Positions 44,856 through 54,674 of a stretch of 64,000 bases of DNA are shown here, piece by piece. The position numbers and the translations under genes are program-made. The DNA is from Bacteroidales bacterium (GTDB lineage: Bacteria > Bacteroidota > Bacteroidia > Bacteroidales > Prolixibacteraceae), in assembly GCA_012729335.1 (NCBI GenBank), contig JAAYDJ010000035.1:62001-126000 (forward strand). The letters run 5' to 3'. The first letter of the stretch is position 1; each line of letters begins with the position of its first letter. The notes under the pieces are model-generated. The model was not told the DNA's origin. It ran no database searches and was given only the letters and a program-made list of their open reading frames with translations.

Positions 44856-46178
44856 CTACCGCTTTCCCCTTTTCCCGGCTGAAGGCCTCCTGGAAGACCT
44901 CCCTGTGGAAGTTTTCTTTCCGGAGGAGGTGGGTAGCCGCTTTTTTTCGTGAAATGCCCCTTTGAACGAGGGGTCATCGACTTTACGCTGACGGTCGACT
45001 TCGCGTTTTTGTTTCTGCCGTTCCTCAAACTGGGTTTCCGTCACCACCACCTCTTCGGGAACAGGGGCTTCGGCGATGGTCATGCGGATCATCTTTTCGA
45101 TATGGCGGAGATGCCACACTTCGTCGGGTGTCACCAGGGTGATGGCCGTGCCGTGATGGCCTGCACGGGCCGTACGGCCTATCCGGTGGATATAATCCTC
45201 ATAGTGGGGCGGAATATCAAAATTGATCACGTGGGTCACCTCACTCGCATCGAGTCCGCGCGCCGACAAATCGGTGGTGATCAGTATCCTCACCTCCCCT
45301 TCCTTGAAAGCCCTGATGGCATTCAGCCGTGTCGACTGCCCCTTGTCGGAGTGCATAATCCGCTTCTCCCCTTCGCTCTTCCTTCTGATGACCCGGTATA
45401 CCGCTTCGGCCGATGCCTTTGTCTTGACAAAAAGGATCACCCGTCTGAACTGGAGCTCGTCCTGCAACAAATGACCTATCAGGTTAAGCTTGGTCTGGAA
45501 ATTGGGTACCCTGTAGACGATCTGTTTCACCTCCTCGACCGGAGTGGCCGATGGCGCCACCTCTACCTTTTCGTAATGGTCGAGGAACTCCTCGGCCATC
45601 TTCTCCACCTTTTCGGAAAAAGTGGCGCTGAAAAGCAGATTCTGCCTACGCGCAGGAAGGATCTCAAAAAGTTGCCTGAGCTGTGGCATAAATCCCATGT
45701 CGAGCATCCGGTCGGCCTCATCGATCACCAGGTACTTCACCTTCTTCAGTGACAGGGCATGCGCCTGGTAAAGATCCCACAACCTGCCCGGGGTGGCTGC
45801 CAACACATCCACGCCCGGCTCCAGAAGGGCCGCGTGACGGGTCCAGCCTACCCCGCCAAATACCGAAGCATGCCGCAGGTCAGAAAAGGCCGTCAGCTCG
45901 GCAATATCTTCCCCCACCTGTACCGACAACTCCCGCGTGGGCACCAGAACAAGACACCGCGGCTCCGTCCCTTCAGCCTTCACTAACCGGGTCAGCACCG
46001 GCAACAAATAGGCCGCCGTCTTCCCGGTGCCCGTCTGGGCAATCCCCACGACATTCATACCCGATTGTATCACAGGTATCACCAACTCCTGCACAGGAGT
46101 GGGCTCCCTGAATCCGATCTCCTCCAGGGCTTTCAGCAACGACCGGGACACCTTCAACTCCTCAAAACGCTTTCCCAT
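44856..46178 (-). CDS. DEAD-box RNA helicase
   Basis: A 440-residue RhlE-type helicase with Q motif GFREPTPVQ, motif I AQTGTGKT, Ib TPGRL, II VIDEADRMLDMGF, III FSATF, and HRIGRTARAG (motif VI). The C-terminal 60 residues are basic and rich in K, R and S, typical for RNA binding. It probably acts in ribosome assembly or mRNA decay. The start codon is only four bases downstream of a perfect TATCTTTG promoter element, which suggests a leaderless transcript. It is divergent from the small regulator gene. Confidence 0.93.
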   Translation of the reverse strand: MGKRFEELKVSRSLLKALEEIGFREPTPVQELVIPVIQSGMNVVGIAQTGTGKTAAYLLPVLTRLVKAEGTEPRCLVLVPTRELSVQVGEDIAELTAFSDLRHASVFGGVGWTRHAALLEPGVDVLAATPGRLWDLYQAHALSLKKVKYLVIDEADRMLDMGFMPQLRQLFEILPARRQNLLFSATFSEKVEKMAEEFLDHYEKVEVAPSATPVEEVKQIVYRVPNFQTKLNLIGHLLQDELQFRRVILFVKTKASAEAVYRVIRRKSEGEKRIMHSDKGQSTRLNAIRAFKEGEVRILITTDLSARGLDASEVTHVINFDIPPHYEDYIHRIGRTARAGHHGTAITLVTPDEVWHLRHIEKMIRMTIAEAPVPEEVVVTETQFEERQKQKREVDRQRKVDDPSFKGAFHEKKRLPTSSGKKTSTGRSSRRPSAGKRGKR

Positions 46179-46182
46179 GCCG

Positions 46183-46190
46183 CAAAGATA
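46183..46190 (-). promoter_or_regulatory. TATCTTTG -7 element immediately before the helicase start
   Basis: On the minus strand TATCTTTG matches TAnnTTTG exactly and is followed by CGGC and then the ATG. If used, transcription would start at or next to the A of the start codon. No TTTG lies 19-21 bases upstream; the nearest is 12 bases away. Confidence 0.5.
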
Positions 46191-46227
46191 ACCTATTCAC
46201 GCCAAAAACCTTAACAACCCTGGGCCG

Positions 46228-46584
46228 ATGATACTCAGGGAATTAGATCCGATGCTACATTCGCAGGTACGGCTGGCCGTGGTGGCGTTGCTGATGGGGG
46301 TGGAATCGGCTGAATTCTCCTGGTTACTGGAATGTACGCAGACCACCAAGGGGAATCTGAGTTTCCAGCTGACCAGGTTGAAAGAAGCGGGGTACATCGA
46401 AATCCGAAAATCTTTTCGCGGGAATTACCCTCTGACAACCTGCAGGATAACAGAAAAAGGCGCTGCCGCCTTTGAGGAGTATGTCAGGAACATTTCGGAC
46501 TACCTGACAGCGGGGAAAAGGAGGGTTTCAGGAAGGAGTGATCCGGAAGGATCATCATCGCAGGCTGGCTATCTGAGCCGGTAG
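46228..46584 (+). CDS. Winged-helix transcriptional regulator (HTH_34/MarR-like)
   Basis: A 118-residue protein with a single winged-helix domain: LHSQVRLAVVALLMGVESAE, the recognition region TTKGNLSFQLTRLKEAGYIE and a wing (CRITEKGAAAFEEYV). This is the short regulator class common in Bacteroidota, with unknown ligand. It is divergent from the helicase and overlaps the end of dprA, which is convergent, by 16 bases. Met 46252 is an alternative start. The C-terminal 25 residues are poorly conserved in appearance. Confidence 0.75.
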   Translation: MILRELDPMLHSQVRLAVVALLMGVESAEFSWLLECTQTTKGNLSFQLTRLKEAGYIEIRKSFRGNYPLTTCRITEKGAAAFEEYVRNISDYLTAGKRRVSGRSDPEGSSSQAGYLSR

Positions 46585-47678
46585 TGGTTACCGGGCAGGG
46601 AGAGGACCATGCCCTTGCATTCGAGTTCCAGGAGGAGGGAGGAGACTTTTCTGACGGGCATGTCAAGAGAATGGGCCAGAAGGTCGATATGGATTTTCTC
46701 GCTGCCTCCCAGGAGGCTGGCCACTTTCTGTTCCACCTCATTCAGTTCTGTAAACAGCAGTTTCTGCATGGGTTCGGGTTTTTTGGCCGGAGGGTCCCAC
46801 CCCAGGGCATATTCGAGGTCTTCCGCATTTTCGATCATGACAGCCAGGTTCTTTTTGACAAGGTAGTTGCATCCCTTTGAGCGGGGGTCGTTGGCCCTTC
46901 CGGGGAACGCACACACCTCGCGGTTATAGGAACCGGCGATATCGGCGGTGATCAGGGCGCCTCCTTTCTCACCCGACTCCACGACCACGGTCACATCGCC
47001 CAGTCCGGCGATCAACCTGTTCCTGCGGATGAAGTTGGGAGGGTCAATCCTCGATTTACTGGGAAAATCGGTAAGCAGGCCCCCCTGTTCCAGCATGGCT
47101 TCGGCCGTACGGGCATGTTCCGAAGGATACATCCGGTCGAAGCCGTGGGCCAGCACCCCCACCGTGGGCATCTTATACTTCAGGGAGGAGCGGTGGGCCT
47201 GGATGTCGATGCCATAGGCAAGACCGCTCACCACCAGCAGATCGTATCCTCTTCCGGCCAGGGCCTGCAGCAGTTCATCGCACATCTGCCGGCCGTAGTC
47301 GGTGGCGTGCCGGGTGCCCACAATGCTGACTGTTTTGGCGGCATCGAGACAGGCCTTTCCCAGATAGTAAAAAAGGACGGGGGCGTCGTCGCAATTCCGG
47401 AACCGGTGGGGGTACCCCTCGTCGAGGTAAAAGAAGATCCGCAGGCCTCTTCTGGCCACGAATCTCAACTCCTGTTCTGCACGGGCCAGATGGTCACCTT
47501 CCCTGATGCGGCGGGCGTTGACTTCGCCGATGCCGGGGATTTTCATCAGAGCCCGTTCCGGCTCCCGGAAGATCCCCTCCACACTGCCCACATGGGCCAC
47601 CAGGGTGCGGGCCAGCACCCCTCCGATGCCCGGGACCATCGACAAAGCCACCTTATAGAGCAAATGATCTTCACTCAT
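46569..47678 (-). CDS. dprA: DNA-processing protein DprA
   Basis: A 369-residue protein. The N-terminal helix-hairpin-helix region ALMKIPGIGEVNARRIREGD is followed by the Rossmann-like core with VSIVGTRHATDYGRQMCDEL, VVSGLAYGIDIQAHR, FPSKSRIDPPNFIRRNRLIA and EKGGALITADIA. A C-terminal winged-helix segment has HSLDMPVRKVSSLLLELECK. DprA loads RecA on incoming single-stranded DNA in transformation. No other competence gene is visible. It lies 22 bases after the small membrane protein gene. Confidence 0.95.
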   Translation of the reverse strand: MSEDHLLYKVALSMVPGIGGVLARTLVAHVGSVEGIFREPERALMKIPGIGEVNARRIREGDHLARAEQELRFVARRGLRIFFYLDEGYPHRFRNCDDAPVLFYYLGKACLDAAKTVSIVGTRHATDYGRQMCDELLQALAGRGYDLLVVSGLAYGIDIQAHRSSLKYKMPTVGVLAHGFDRMYPSEHARTAEAMLEQGGLLTDFPSKSRIDPPNFIRRNRLIAGLGDVTVVVESGEKGGALITADIAGSYNREVCAFPGRANDPRSKGCNYLVKKNLAVMIENAEDLEYALGWDPPAKKPEPMQKLLFTELNEVEQKVASLLGGSEKIHIDLLAHSLDMPVRKVSSLLLELECKGMVLSLPGNHYRLR

Positions 47679-47700
47679 GGGGTGGGGGTTTATAGTGTTT

Positions 47701-48177
47701 TCAGCGTCTCAGAATACGTTTGAGTTCCGCTTCGATCTGCCGTTGTTCTTCCGCGGAGAGGGCGGCCAGGCTGACAGGGTCATAATCGGCGAGGCCCTGG
47801 CGGGTGCGGACCACCAGGACGAGGTCATGCACCAGTCCGAAAAGCGATTTCTCAAGGCGGTAATCGTACAGAGTGGCCAAAGGAAACTCCATAGCGTGGT
47901 ACTCCCTTTTTCCGAAGCGTGCCACAGAATAGTAACGCAGGGTCAGCCGGTCGGGGGTGGTTTCCAGTCTGACATACTGAAGGTCAATGGCCTGAAAAAC
48001 CACGAACCACAACACCACGGTGGCGGCCGCCACAAAACCGGCCACATCCCTGCCGGTGAGGAAACAAATCAGGGATCCCAATGCCAGCAAGGCCGCTCCC
48101 ATGTAAAAAAGCCGGTTGATCCTTTTTATTCTTTCTGAATTCTCGGTAACCATTTCCTGATAATGACCGGGGTTCAT
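47701..48177 (-). CDS. Small membrane protein, PH-like cytosolic domain
   Basis: A 158-residue protein with two adjacent membrane segments (FYMGAALLALGSLICFL and VAGFVAAATVVLWFVVFQAI), then a beta-rich domain (YVRLETTPDRLTLRYYSVAR, MEFPLATLYDYRLEKS) that resembles bacterial PH domains. It ends in a charged helix with AEEQRQIEAELKRI. No specific function can be assigned. It lies upstream of dprA on the same strand and is divergent from aroB. Confidence 0.65.
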   Translation of the reverse strand: MNPGHYQEMVTENSERIKRINRLFYMGAALLALGSLICFLTGRDVAGFVAAATVVLWFVVFQAIDLQYVRLETTPDRLTLRYYSVARFGKREYHAMEFPLATLYDYRLEKSLFGLVHDLVLVVRTRQGLADYDPVSLAALSAEEQRQIEAELKRILRR

Positions 48178-48198
48178 GCCGGGGTTTCACAAAGTTTG

Positions 48199-48206
48199 TA
48201 ACTTTA
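48199..48206 (+). promoter_or_regulatory. Candidate -7 element for aroB-aroA
   Basis: TAACTTTA differs from TAnnTTTG at the last base and lies 20 bases before the aroB start. No -33 TTTG with the right spacing was found, so support is weak. Confidence 0.35.
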
Positions 48207-48226
48207 TCGCAATTTACGACGCAGGA

Positions 48227-49282
48227 ATGGAATATTCAAACGACACGACCAGAATAATTTTCACCCGTTCGGCCGGGGAGGAGTTGGCTAGCCGCATGAC
48301 GGGGTTTCGCGAAGGCAGGGTTTTTATGGCTACCGAAGCCACCGTGGAGCGGCTGTGGCTCCGCGATCATCCTGTTTTCGGAGCTCTGCCCGCAGTGGTT
48401 CTGCCCGCCGGTGAGGAGCATAAACAGCTCTCGTCGGTGACCCGGATCTGGGAGTTTCTCTCGCAAAGCGGGGCCGACCGCAAGTCCCTGCTGGTCAACG
48501 TCGGGGGAGGCATGCTCACCGATCTGGCGGGTTTTGCCGCCTCCACCTTCAAACGGGGAATCCCTTTCATCCATATTCCCACGACCCTGCTGGCCCAGGT
48601 CGACGCTTCCGTGGGGGGTAAAACCGGGTTTAACTTTCTGGGACTGAAGAACGAAATCGGAACATTCGCCGAGCCGCAAGCCGTCATCATCGACACCCGG
48701 TTTCTGGAGACCCTTGACCGGGAGAATTTCCTCTCGGGGTATGCCGAAATGATCAAGCACGGGCTGATTGCCGATCCGGGGCATTTGCAGGAGCTGGAAG
48801 CTTATCTCCAGGGGGAGGCTGATCATGATGCACTGGCGCAGATCATCCGCAGCTCTGTGGCCATCAAACAGCGATTTGTGGAGCAGGATCCCCGGGAGGC
48901 GGGCATCAGAAAAGCCCTCAACTTCGGCCATACCACCGGCCATGCCATAGAAAGCCTGGCCATGGAGACCGGGAGGCCGCTCCTGCATGGGTATGCTGTG
49001 GCCTGGGGCATGATCGCCGAGCTCCGGCTTTCTGTCAGCCAATGCGGCTTCCCGGAAAACGAAGCCCTTCGTTTGGCCAGCTGGATCAGAAAACAGTATG
49101 GGAAATTACCGCTGACCCCCGCCCACTTCGATCCCTTATACGCCCTGATGGGCCATGATAAGAAAAACGCATCAGGACGGATTAACTTCACCCTGCTTTC
49201 GGCCCCCGGGAAAATTGAAACCGACCGGAACGCCACCCGGGAAGAGATTATGGATTCCCTGGCCTTTTTAAGCCAACTCTGA
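48227..49282 (+). CDS. aroB: 3-dehydroquinate synthase AroB
   Basis: A 351-residue enzyme with the NAD-binding block LLVNVGGGMLTDLAGFAAST, FIHIPTTLLAQVDASVGGKT, GLKNEIGTFAEP, and metal/substrate residues in YAEMIKHGLI, ALNFGHTTGHAIES and LHGYAVAWGM. It makes 3-dehydroquinate from DAHP, the second shikimate step. ATG 48227 is chosen because the frame upstream overlaps the divergent gene; the protein then has the standard length. The aroA gene follows after 30 bases. Confidence 0.96.
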   Translation: MEYSNDTTRIIFTRSAGEELASRMTGFREGRVFMATEATVERLWLRDHPVFGALPAVVLPAGEEHKQLSSVTRIWEFLSQSGADRKSLLVNVGGGMLTDLAGFAASTFKRGIPFIHIPTTLLAQVDASVGGKTGFNFLGLKNEIGTFAEPQAVIIDTRFLETLDRENFLSGYAEMIKHGLIADPGHLQELEAYLQGEADHDALAQIIRSSVAIKQRFVEQDPREAGIRKALNFGHTTGHAIESLAMETGRPLLHGYAVAWGMIAELRLSVSQCGFPENEALRLASWIRKQYGKLPLTPAHFDPLYALMGHDKKNASGRINFTLLSAPGKIETDRNATREEIMDSLAFLSQL

Positions 49283-49312
49283 CACTACCCTCCCATGCAT
49301 GACCAGGAAAGT

Positions 49313-50539
49313 ATGATCAGGATTTCGGCACCCCGGGGTGCCCTGAAGGGACACATCATCCTGCCCGCATCCAAAAGCATCAGCAACCGGGCGTTGATCA
49401 TCAACGCATTGGCTTTCAGTCCCTTCCCCATCACAAACCTGAGTGACAGTGACGACACCCGGATCATGGCGACCATCCTGGGGTCAAACGAAGCGGCTTT
49501 TGACGTAGGCCACGCCGGCACGGCGATGCGCTTTCTCACGGCCTTTCTGGCCCGGACCGCCGGCAGGTGGGAAATCACCGGTTCCCAAAGGATGCAGCAA
49601 CGCCCCATCGCCATCCTGGTGGATGCCCTCCGCCGCCTGGGCGCCCAAATCGATTATGCCGGGAAGGAAGGTTTTCCGCCCCTGACGATCCTGGGTACCC
49701 ACCTCAGGGGAGGCATCCTGGAAATGGACGGCAGTGTCTCCAGCCAGTATATTTCAGCCCTGCTGATGATCGCCCCCACGCTTGACGGAGGATTGACCCT
49801 GCGCCTGAAAAACAAAATCACCTCCCGGAGCTATATCTCCATGACCCTGAAACTTCTGGAGCAGGCCGGCATTCGCTCCCTGATGAAAAACAACGAGATC
49901 AGAATCGCGGAGCAGCCCTTCCTGCCCTGTGAATTCAAAGTGGAAGCCGACTGGTCGGCCGCCTCCTATTGGTATGCGCTGTTGGTGCTGGCCGGCAGGG
50001 GGGAAATCGGATTGGAGAACCTCCGGATGTCAGGGATGCAAGGTGACGAGGCCATTGCCGGCTGGTTTGAGGCATTTGGTGTGGAAACCCGGGAGACGGG
50101 TAACGGGTTGTTGATCAGCCGCCAAAAGGAATGCCGGCCGGCACGGCTTTCCCTCAGATTCCATGAAAACCCCGATGTGGGACAAACCATGGCCGCCCTC
50201 TGCGTCGGACTGGGAATCCCCTTTCATTTCACGGGACTGGAGACCCTCCGGATCAAGGAGACTGACCGCATTGCCGCTTTGCAGCACGAACTGGCCCGCT
50301 TCGGCGCAGTGGTCACAGAACCCGCACCGGGAGAACTCCGGTGGGACGGGAATACCCATCCCGGAAAACAGGAACCCCTTCCCACCATTGAAACTTACGG
50401 TGATCATCGCATGGCCATGGCCTTTGCCCCCCTCGCCCTTACCGGCCGGGAAATGCTCATCAGGGACCCTGGTGTGGTCACCAAATCCTATCCGGGATTC
50501 TGGGAGGACCTCCGGAAAGTGGGATTTCAGATCGGATGA
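49313..50539 (+). CDS. aroA: 3-phosphoshikimate 1-carboxyvinyltransferase AroA
   Basis: A 408-residue EPSP synthase. The N-terminal LPASKSISNRALIINALAF binds shikimate 3-phosphate, VGHAGTAMRFLTAFLA is the glyphosate-region loop, and IKETDRIAALQHELARFGA and TYGDHRMAMAFAPLAL complete the family signature. ATG 49313 aligns with the usual start in related species and has AGGAAA just upstream; ATG 49295, six codons earlier, is possible. It lies downstream of aroB and probably shares its transcript. Confidence 0.95.
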   Translation: MIRISAPRGALKGHIILPASKSISNRALIINALAFSPFPITNLSDSDDTRIMATILGSNEAAFDVGHAGTAMRFLTAFLARTAGRWEITGSQRMQQRPIAILVDALRRLGAQIDYAGKEGFPPLTILGTHLRGGILEMDGSVSSQYISALLMIAPTLDGGLTLRLKNKITSRSYISMTLKLLEQAGIRSLMKNNEIRIAEQPFLPCEFKVEADWSAASYWYALLVLAGRGEIGLENLRMSGMQGDEAIAGWFEAFGVETRETGNGLLISRQKECRPARLSLRFHENPDVGQTMAALCVGLGIPFHFTGLETLRIKETDRIAALQHELARFGAVVTEPAPGELRWDGNTHPGKQEPLPTIETYGDHRMAMAFAPLALTGREMLIRDPGVVTKSYPGFWEDLRKVGFQIG

Positions 50540-50602
50540 ATTCCTCCTCCCTTTGAGAAGCCTCCTCCCCGTTCCGGGGAAGTATGACAGTCACCCGGTC
50601 CT

Positions 50603-51865
50603 TCAGAGTTTAATGAAGATCTTCTTTTTATGGAGGATCCAGGCAGGAATAAAGAGGATGGCGATATACAGGAGGGCGATGATCAGGGAGACCAATTTGG
50701 GTTCCACGCCCATGCCGGTAAACAGGTCCATGCACATTCCCTTCAGTGACTGGCCCCCGAAATGCCCCCCGTAGAAGAGATATCCCAGCAGTCCCGATAG
50801 AACATAAACGGTGATGGCGTTGGAGCCGAAGATAACCCAGGGTTGGGCTATTTTGCGAAAACCGAGGAAGTCAACCAGGAAAAGGCTGGCGGCCAGGGTC
50901 ATGGACGCCAGTCCGGAGGTCGCCAGCACATAGGAACTGCTCCAGATGGGCTTGTTGAGGGGGAAGTGCCAGCTCCAGACCACTCCGGCGGTAGCTGCCA
51001 GGAAACCTGCGGTGAAAAGCCAGATGATTTTCTGTTCGGGGCTTTTTTTGGAAACCAGGAGGGTACCGGCGAGCATGCCGGTGATGCCGGAGGCGATGGC
51101 CGGAAGGGTGCTGAAAAATCCTTCGGGGTCCCAGGTTTTGTGGTAGAGTTTTCCCGGGGTCATGAAGGTGTCGATCCAGGCGGCCATGTTCACACCGGGG
51201 TCAAGGACGGGCCGGCCCTGGCCGGGGGTGGGCAGGAACATCATGACCACCCAGTAGAAAAGCAGGATGACGGCACCTACCAGGGCCTGGGTTTTCCAGC
51301 GGGTGGTCAGGAACAGGGTGGCGCAGACCAGAAAGACCAGGGCAATGCGCTGCAGTACCCCAGCAATGCGAATATCGGTAAACCGGAAAAGGAGCATGGC
51401 CAGGACCGCCCCTACCGCAAACACAGGCAGGAGCCATCCGGCCCATACCGCCCATCGGCTTTTAGATCGAAAATCAGGCATCACAAAAATCCCCATCAGC
51501 AACAACACCACAACCACCCACAGGAATTGTGACACCCCTTCCGTGGTGCTGTTGATTCTGGAATAAAGGGCCAGCAATACCCCCACGGCAAAGATCTTCA
51601 CCGACCTCCAGGCGATTTTGCCGAACATCTCCCTTTTTGGATGTCCGGCTTCCAACCGTTTGGTATAGGCCAGCGCGACAGAGACCCCCACGATGAAAAT
51701 GAAAAAAGGGAAGATCAGGTCGGTGGGGGTGATCCCATTCCAGGGTTTGTGCAACAGGGGAGCATACACATGGCTCCAGCTTCCGGGATTGTTTACCATA
51801 ATCATGGCGGCAATGGTAAATCCACGGAAGGCATCCAGGGAAATCAGCCTCTCATTTGGTCTCAT
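50603..51865 (-). CDS. HGSNAT/NagX-like transmembrane acyltransferase
   Basis: A 420-residue protein with about ten to eleven membrane segments. It opens NERLISLDAFRGFTIAAMIM followed by NNPGSW, and TPTDLIFPFFIFIVGVSVAL follows, matching the heparan-alpha-glucosaminide acetyltransferase/NagX (DUF5009) group. Such proteins are thought to acylate amino sugars or carry them across the membrane, using an active histidine near the first loops. It is divergent from the GH20 hexosaminidase, a common pairing in GlcNAc utilisation. It also ends with a membrane segment and a basic KKIFIKL tail. Confidence 0.85.
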   Translation of the reverse strand: MRPNERLISLDAFRGFTIAAMIMVNNPGSWSHVYAPLLHKPWNGITPTDLIFPFFIFIVGVSVALAYTKRLEAGHPKREMFGKIAWRSVKIFAVGVLLALYSRINSTTEGVSQFLWVVVVLLLMGIFVMPDFRSKSRWAVWAGWLLPVFAVGAVLAMLLFRFTDIRIAGVLQRIALVFLVCATLFLTTRWKTQALVGAVILLFYWVVMMFLPTPGQGRPVLDPGVNMAAWIDTFMTPGKLYHKTWDPEGFFSTLPAIASGITGMLAGTLLVSKKSPEQKIIWLFTAGFLAATAGVVWSWHFPLNKPIWSSSYVLATSGLASMTLAASLFLVDFLGFRKIAQPWVIFGSNAITVYVLSGLLGYLFYGGHFGGQSLKGMCMDLFTGMGVEPKLVSLIIALLYIAILFIPAWILHKKKIFIKL

Positions 51866-51926
51866 AAACTGGTTTATTTTCCGGGCAGTCAGGCTACTTC
51901 GGGTGCCTTATTCCGGAAGGTTAAAT

Positions 51927-51934
51927 TATCTTTG
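51927..51934 (+). promoter_or_regulatory. -7 element for the GH20 hexosaminidase gene
   Basis: TATCTTTG, an exact TAnnTTTG match, lies 37 bases before the start codon in the 106-base divergent gap. A TTCG at 51898-51901 is too far (25 bases) to be a good -33. Confidence 0.5.
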
Positions 51935-51971
51935 TGGAAAATAAAAAAGCCAATCTAAATAATTTCCGATT

Positions 51972-54551
51972 ATGAAAAAAATTACAGCCATCCTTTTTTT
52001 AAGCGGCCTGGTGATGTTGTTTCCGGGTTGCGGAGAGAAGCCGCTGCCAACGGGTGATCAGCTGGAGGTCAGCTGGAAGGTGATCAGCAATGTATATGCC
52101 GACCAACCCGGCGTCAAGGCGATGTTTACGCTGGTGAATCACAGCGCTTTAACCCTTGATGCCTCGAACTGGGCGCTGTACTTCAACCAGACCCCGCGGG
52201 GGATCAGGAGTGTGGAGGGCCATGCACAGATCACCCGTCTCAGCGGGGACTGGTACAGGCTGTCTCCTGCCGAAGGGTTCCGGCTTGAACCGGGCGGAAA
52301 AACCGAAATTGTGTATGAGGCTTCCGACTGGCTGATCAAGGAGTCGGATGCCCCGATGGGGCCCTATTTTGTCTTCTACGGAAAAAAAGGGGAGGAGAAG
52401 TCCGTTGTGGCAGCCACCCATTACACCATAGAGCCGTTCACGCTGCCGGAACAAATTGATCGCCACCGGAACGATTCTGAGCCCATTCCGACCCCGGAGG
52501 TGGTCTACCAGCGGAACCTGCAGCTCACCGACCTGCCGGCGGAATCGCTGCCGGCGCTGGTTCCCACACCCGTATCCATTCGGTTCACGGGGAAAACGGC
52601 CCAGTTCAGTGATGTGCCTGCAGTGGTTTATCAGAAAGGGCTGGAGCAGGAAGCCGCCTTATTGGCTGCGGTGGTGGGCAAATTAGCCGGGGGAGCCATC
52701 CAGCCCCGTGAGGGCGACCAGCCCACGGCCCATGCCATCTTTCTGGGGCTGGAACCCATGACGGTGAATGGGATTTCTAAAGAAGCCTACAAACTGGAGA
52801 TCAGGGAAGATCCGGCGGTGGTGATCATGGGCAGCGACCCTGCCGGTGTTTTCTACGGCATGATGACCCTGATGGGGTTGGCTCCCGCCAATGCCGGCAA
52901 CCAGGGAGGCCTTCCCGTGGTCACCGTCGAGGATGCCCCGCGCTTCTCCTTCCGAAGCCTTCATATCGATGTGGCCCGGAACTTTCAGAGCAAGGAAACC
53001 CTCCGGAAAATGATCGACATCATGGCTTATTACAAGCTAAACACCTTGCAGCTCTATCTTTCGGAAGATGAAGGGTGGCGTTTGGCCATTGAGGAGCTTC
53101 CCGAGCTGACGGAGGTGGCTTCCCGCAGGGGCCATACCACCAAAGACGGCATTGACATGCTGCATCCCTCCTACGGATCAGGTCCTTTTGCCGATGCGGA
53201 AGGATCCACGGGCAGCGGTTTTTACACCCGGGAGGAGTTCAAGGAGATCCTCCGTTATGCCCATCAGCGGCATGTGCGCATCATCCCGACCATTAATTTC
53301 CCGGGCCATTCCAGGGCGGCCATCCGCGCCATGGAAGCCCGCTACCAGAAATTCATGAAGGAGGGCAACGCGGAAAAAGCCGAAGAATTCAGGCTGATCG
53401 ATCCCGATGACCAGTCGGTCTACAATTCGGCACAAAATTACGACGACAACGTAGTTTGTGTGGCCCGGGAATCGGTGTACAAGTTTTATGAAACGGTCAT
53501 CGACGACATCATGGAGATATACGCGGAGGCGGAAGTACCGCTGGAAATTTTCCATACCGGGGGAGACGAGGTTCCTGAAGGGGTGTGGACCAAATCACCC
53601 TTATGCGCAAAGCTGATGGAGGGCATGCCAGAGATCGGGGATCCCAAAAACCTGCAGAGTTACTTTCTGAAGCGGGCCATGGAGATCCTGGAAGCCCGGA
53701 ACCTCCAGGCCGGAGGGTGGGAAGAGGTCGCCCTGCTGAAAAATGAGGAAGGGAAATATGTTCCCAATCCGGCCTTTGCCGGGAAGGGAGTCATCCCCTG
53801 GGCCTGGAATAACCTGGGCCAGTGGGCCAACCTTTCCTACCGGCTTGCCAATGCCGGCTATCCGGTGGTGATGTGTGATGTCTCCAACTTCTACTTCGAC
53901 TTTGCCTACAGCAAGGATCCGCGGGAACCGGGGCTTTACTGGGGCGGCTTCTGCGATGTGCGCAATGCCTGGCAATTTGCTCCCTACAACTCCTTTGTCA
54001 CCAACCTGAAAACAAGCATGGGCAGGGATATCGATCCGGAGAAGGAGTATGCCGGACTGGAGCGGCTTAAACCGGAGGCCAGAAAGAATATCGTGGGTTT
54101 GCAGGCCCAGTTGTGGGCGGAGACCATATTGGGACCCAAAATGCTGGAGAACAGGGCGTTGCCGAAACTGATCGGGTTTGCTGAAACAGCCTGGGGAAAA
54201 GCGCGGCCCTGGGAATCGGAGGCCAATCCCGTCAGGCGCAAGCAACTGATGGATGAGGGGTGGAACCAGTTTGCCAACAGGCTGGGCAAGCGCGAACTGC
54301 CCCGGCTGAGCGGCCTCTTTGGCGGGTTTGACTACCGTATTCCTCCTCCGGGCGCGGTCATCGAAGAGGGTATACTGAAAGCCAACACAGAATATCCCGG
54401 GCTGAAGATCCGGTATACCACAGACGGAAGCGAACCCACAGGGCAGTCGCCGATCTATGGAGAGCCGTTAGAGGTGAACGGGGAAGTGCAGTTAAAGGCG
54501 TTCGACGCCGCAGGAAAAAGCAGCCGGGTAGTGCGGGTCGCTCCAAAGTAA
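51972..54551 (+). CDS. GH20 beta-N-acetylhexosaminidase lipoprotein (chitobiase type)
   Basis: An 859-residue lipoprotein: signal plus lipobox ending at Cys20 (LVMLFPGC). A CHB_HEX-type carbohydrate-binding domain (about 30-160) comes next, then a GH20b alpha/beta domain (about 195-325). The GH20 barrel starts FSFRSLHIDVARNFQSKETL and its catalytic pair D532-E533 lies in HTGGDEVPEGVW. A C-terminal CHB_HEX_C domain begins near 790. This four-domain order matches Serratia chitobiase. It cleaves terminal GlcNAc from chitooligosaccharides or muropeptide-like glycans, probably at the cell surface or periplasm. The divergent NagX-like gene supports an amino-sugar role. Confidence 0.93.
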   Translation: MKKITAILFLSGLVMLFPGCGEKPLPTGDQLEVSWKVISNVYADQPGVKAMFTLVNHSALTLDASNWALYFNQTPRGIRSVEGHAQITRLSGDWYRLSPAEGFRLEPGGKTEIVYEASDWLIKESDAPMGPYFVFYGKKGEEKSVVAATHYTIEPFTLPEQIDRHRNDSEPIPTPEVVYQRNLQLTDLPAESLPALVPTPVSIRFTGKTAQFSDVPAVVYQKGLEQEAALLAAVVGKLAGGAIQPREGDQPTAHAIFLGLEPMTVNGISKEAYKLEIREDPAVVIMGSDPAGVFYGMMTLMGLAPANAGNQGGLPVVTVEDAPRFSFRSLHIDVARNFQSKETLRKMIDIMAYYKLNTLQLYLSEDEGWRLAIEELPELTEVASRRGHTTKDGIDMLHPSYGSGPFADAEGSTGSGFYTREEFKEILRYAHQRHVRIIPTINFPGHSRAAIRAMEARYQKFMKEGNAEKAEEFRLIDPDDQSVYNSAQNYDDNVVCVARESVYKFYETVIDDIMEIYAEAEVPLEIFHTGGDEVPEGVWTKSPLCAKLMEGMPEIGDPKNLQSYFLKRAMEILEARNLQAGGWEEVALLKNEEGKYVPNPAFAGKGVIPWAWNNLGQWANLSYRLANAGYPVVMCDVSNFYFDFAYSKDPREPGLYWGGFCDVRNAWQFAPYNSFVTNLKTSMGRDIDPEKEYAGLERLKPEARKNIVGLQAQLWAETILGPKMLENRALPKLIGFAETAWGKARPWESEANPVRRKQLMDEGWNQFANRLGKRELPRLSGLFGGFDYRIPPPGAVIEEGILKANTEYPGLKIRYTTDGSEPTGQSPIYGEPLEVNGEVQLKAFDAAGKSSRVVRVAPK

Positions 54552-54674
54552 ACCGGGAGTAGACGTCACCGGGCGTTCCGGATGTGTGGGCACCCTCCTG
54601 TACAGGGACTTCCCGCGACGAGACAAGCGGGGCATGCCCTTCCTGTGGGGATCTGACCTTTCTGCAGACAGAGG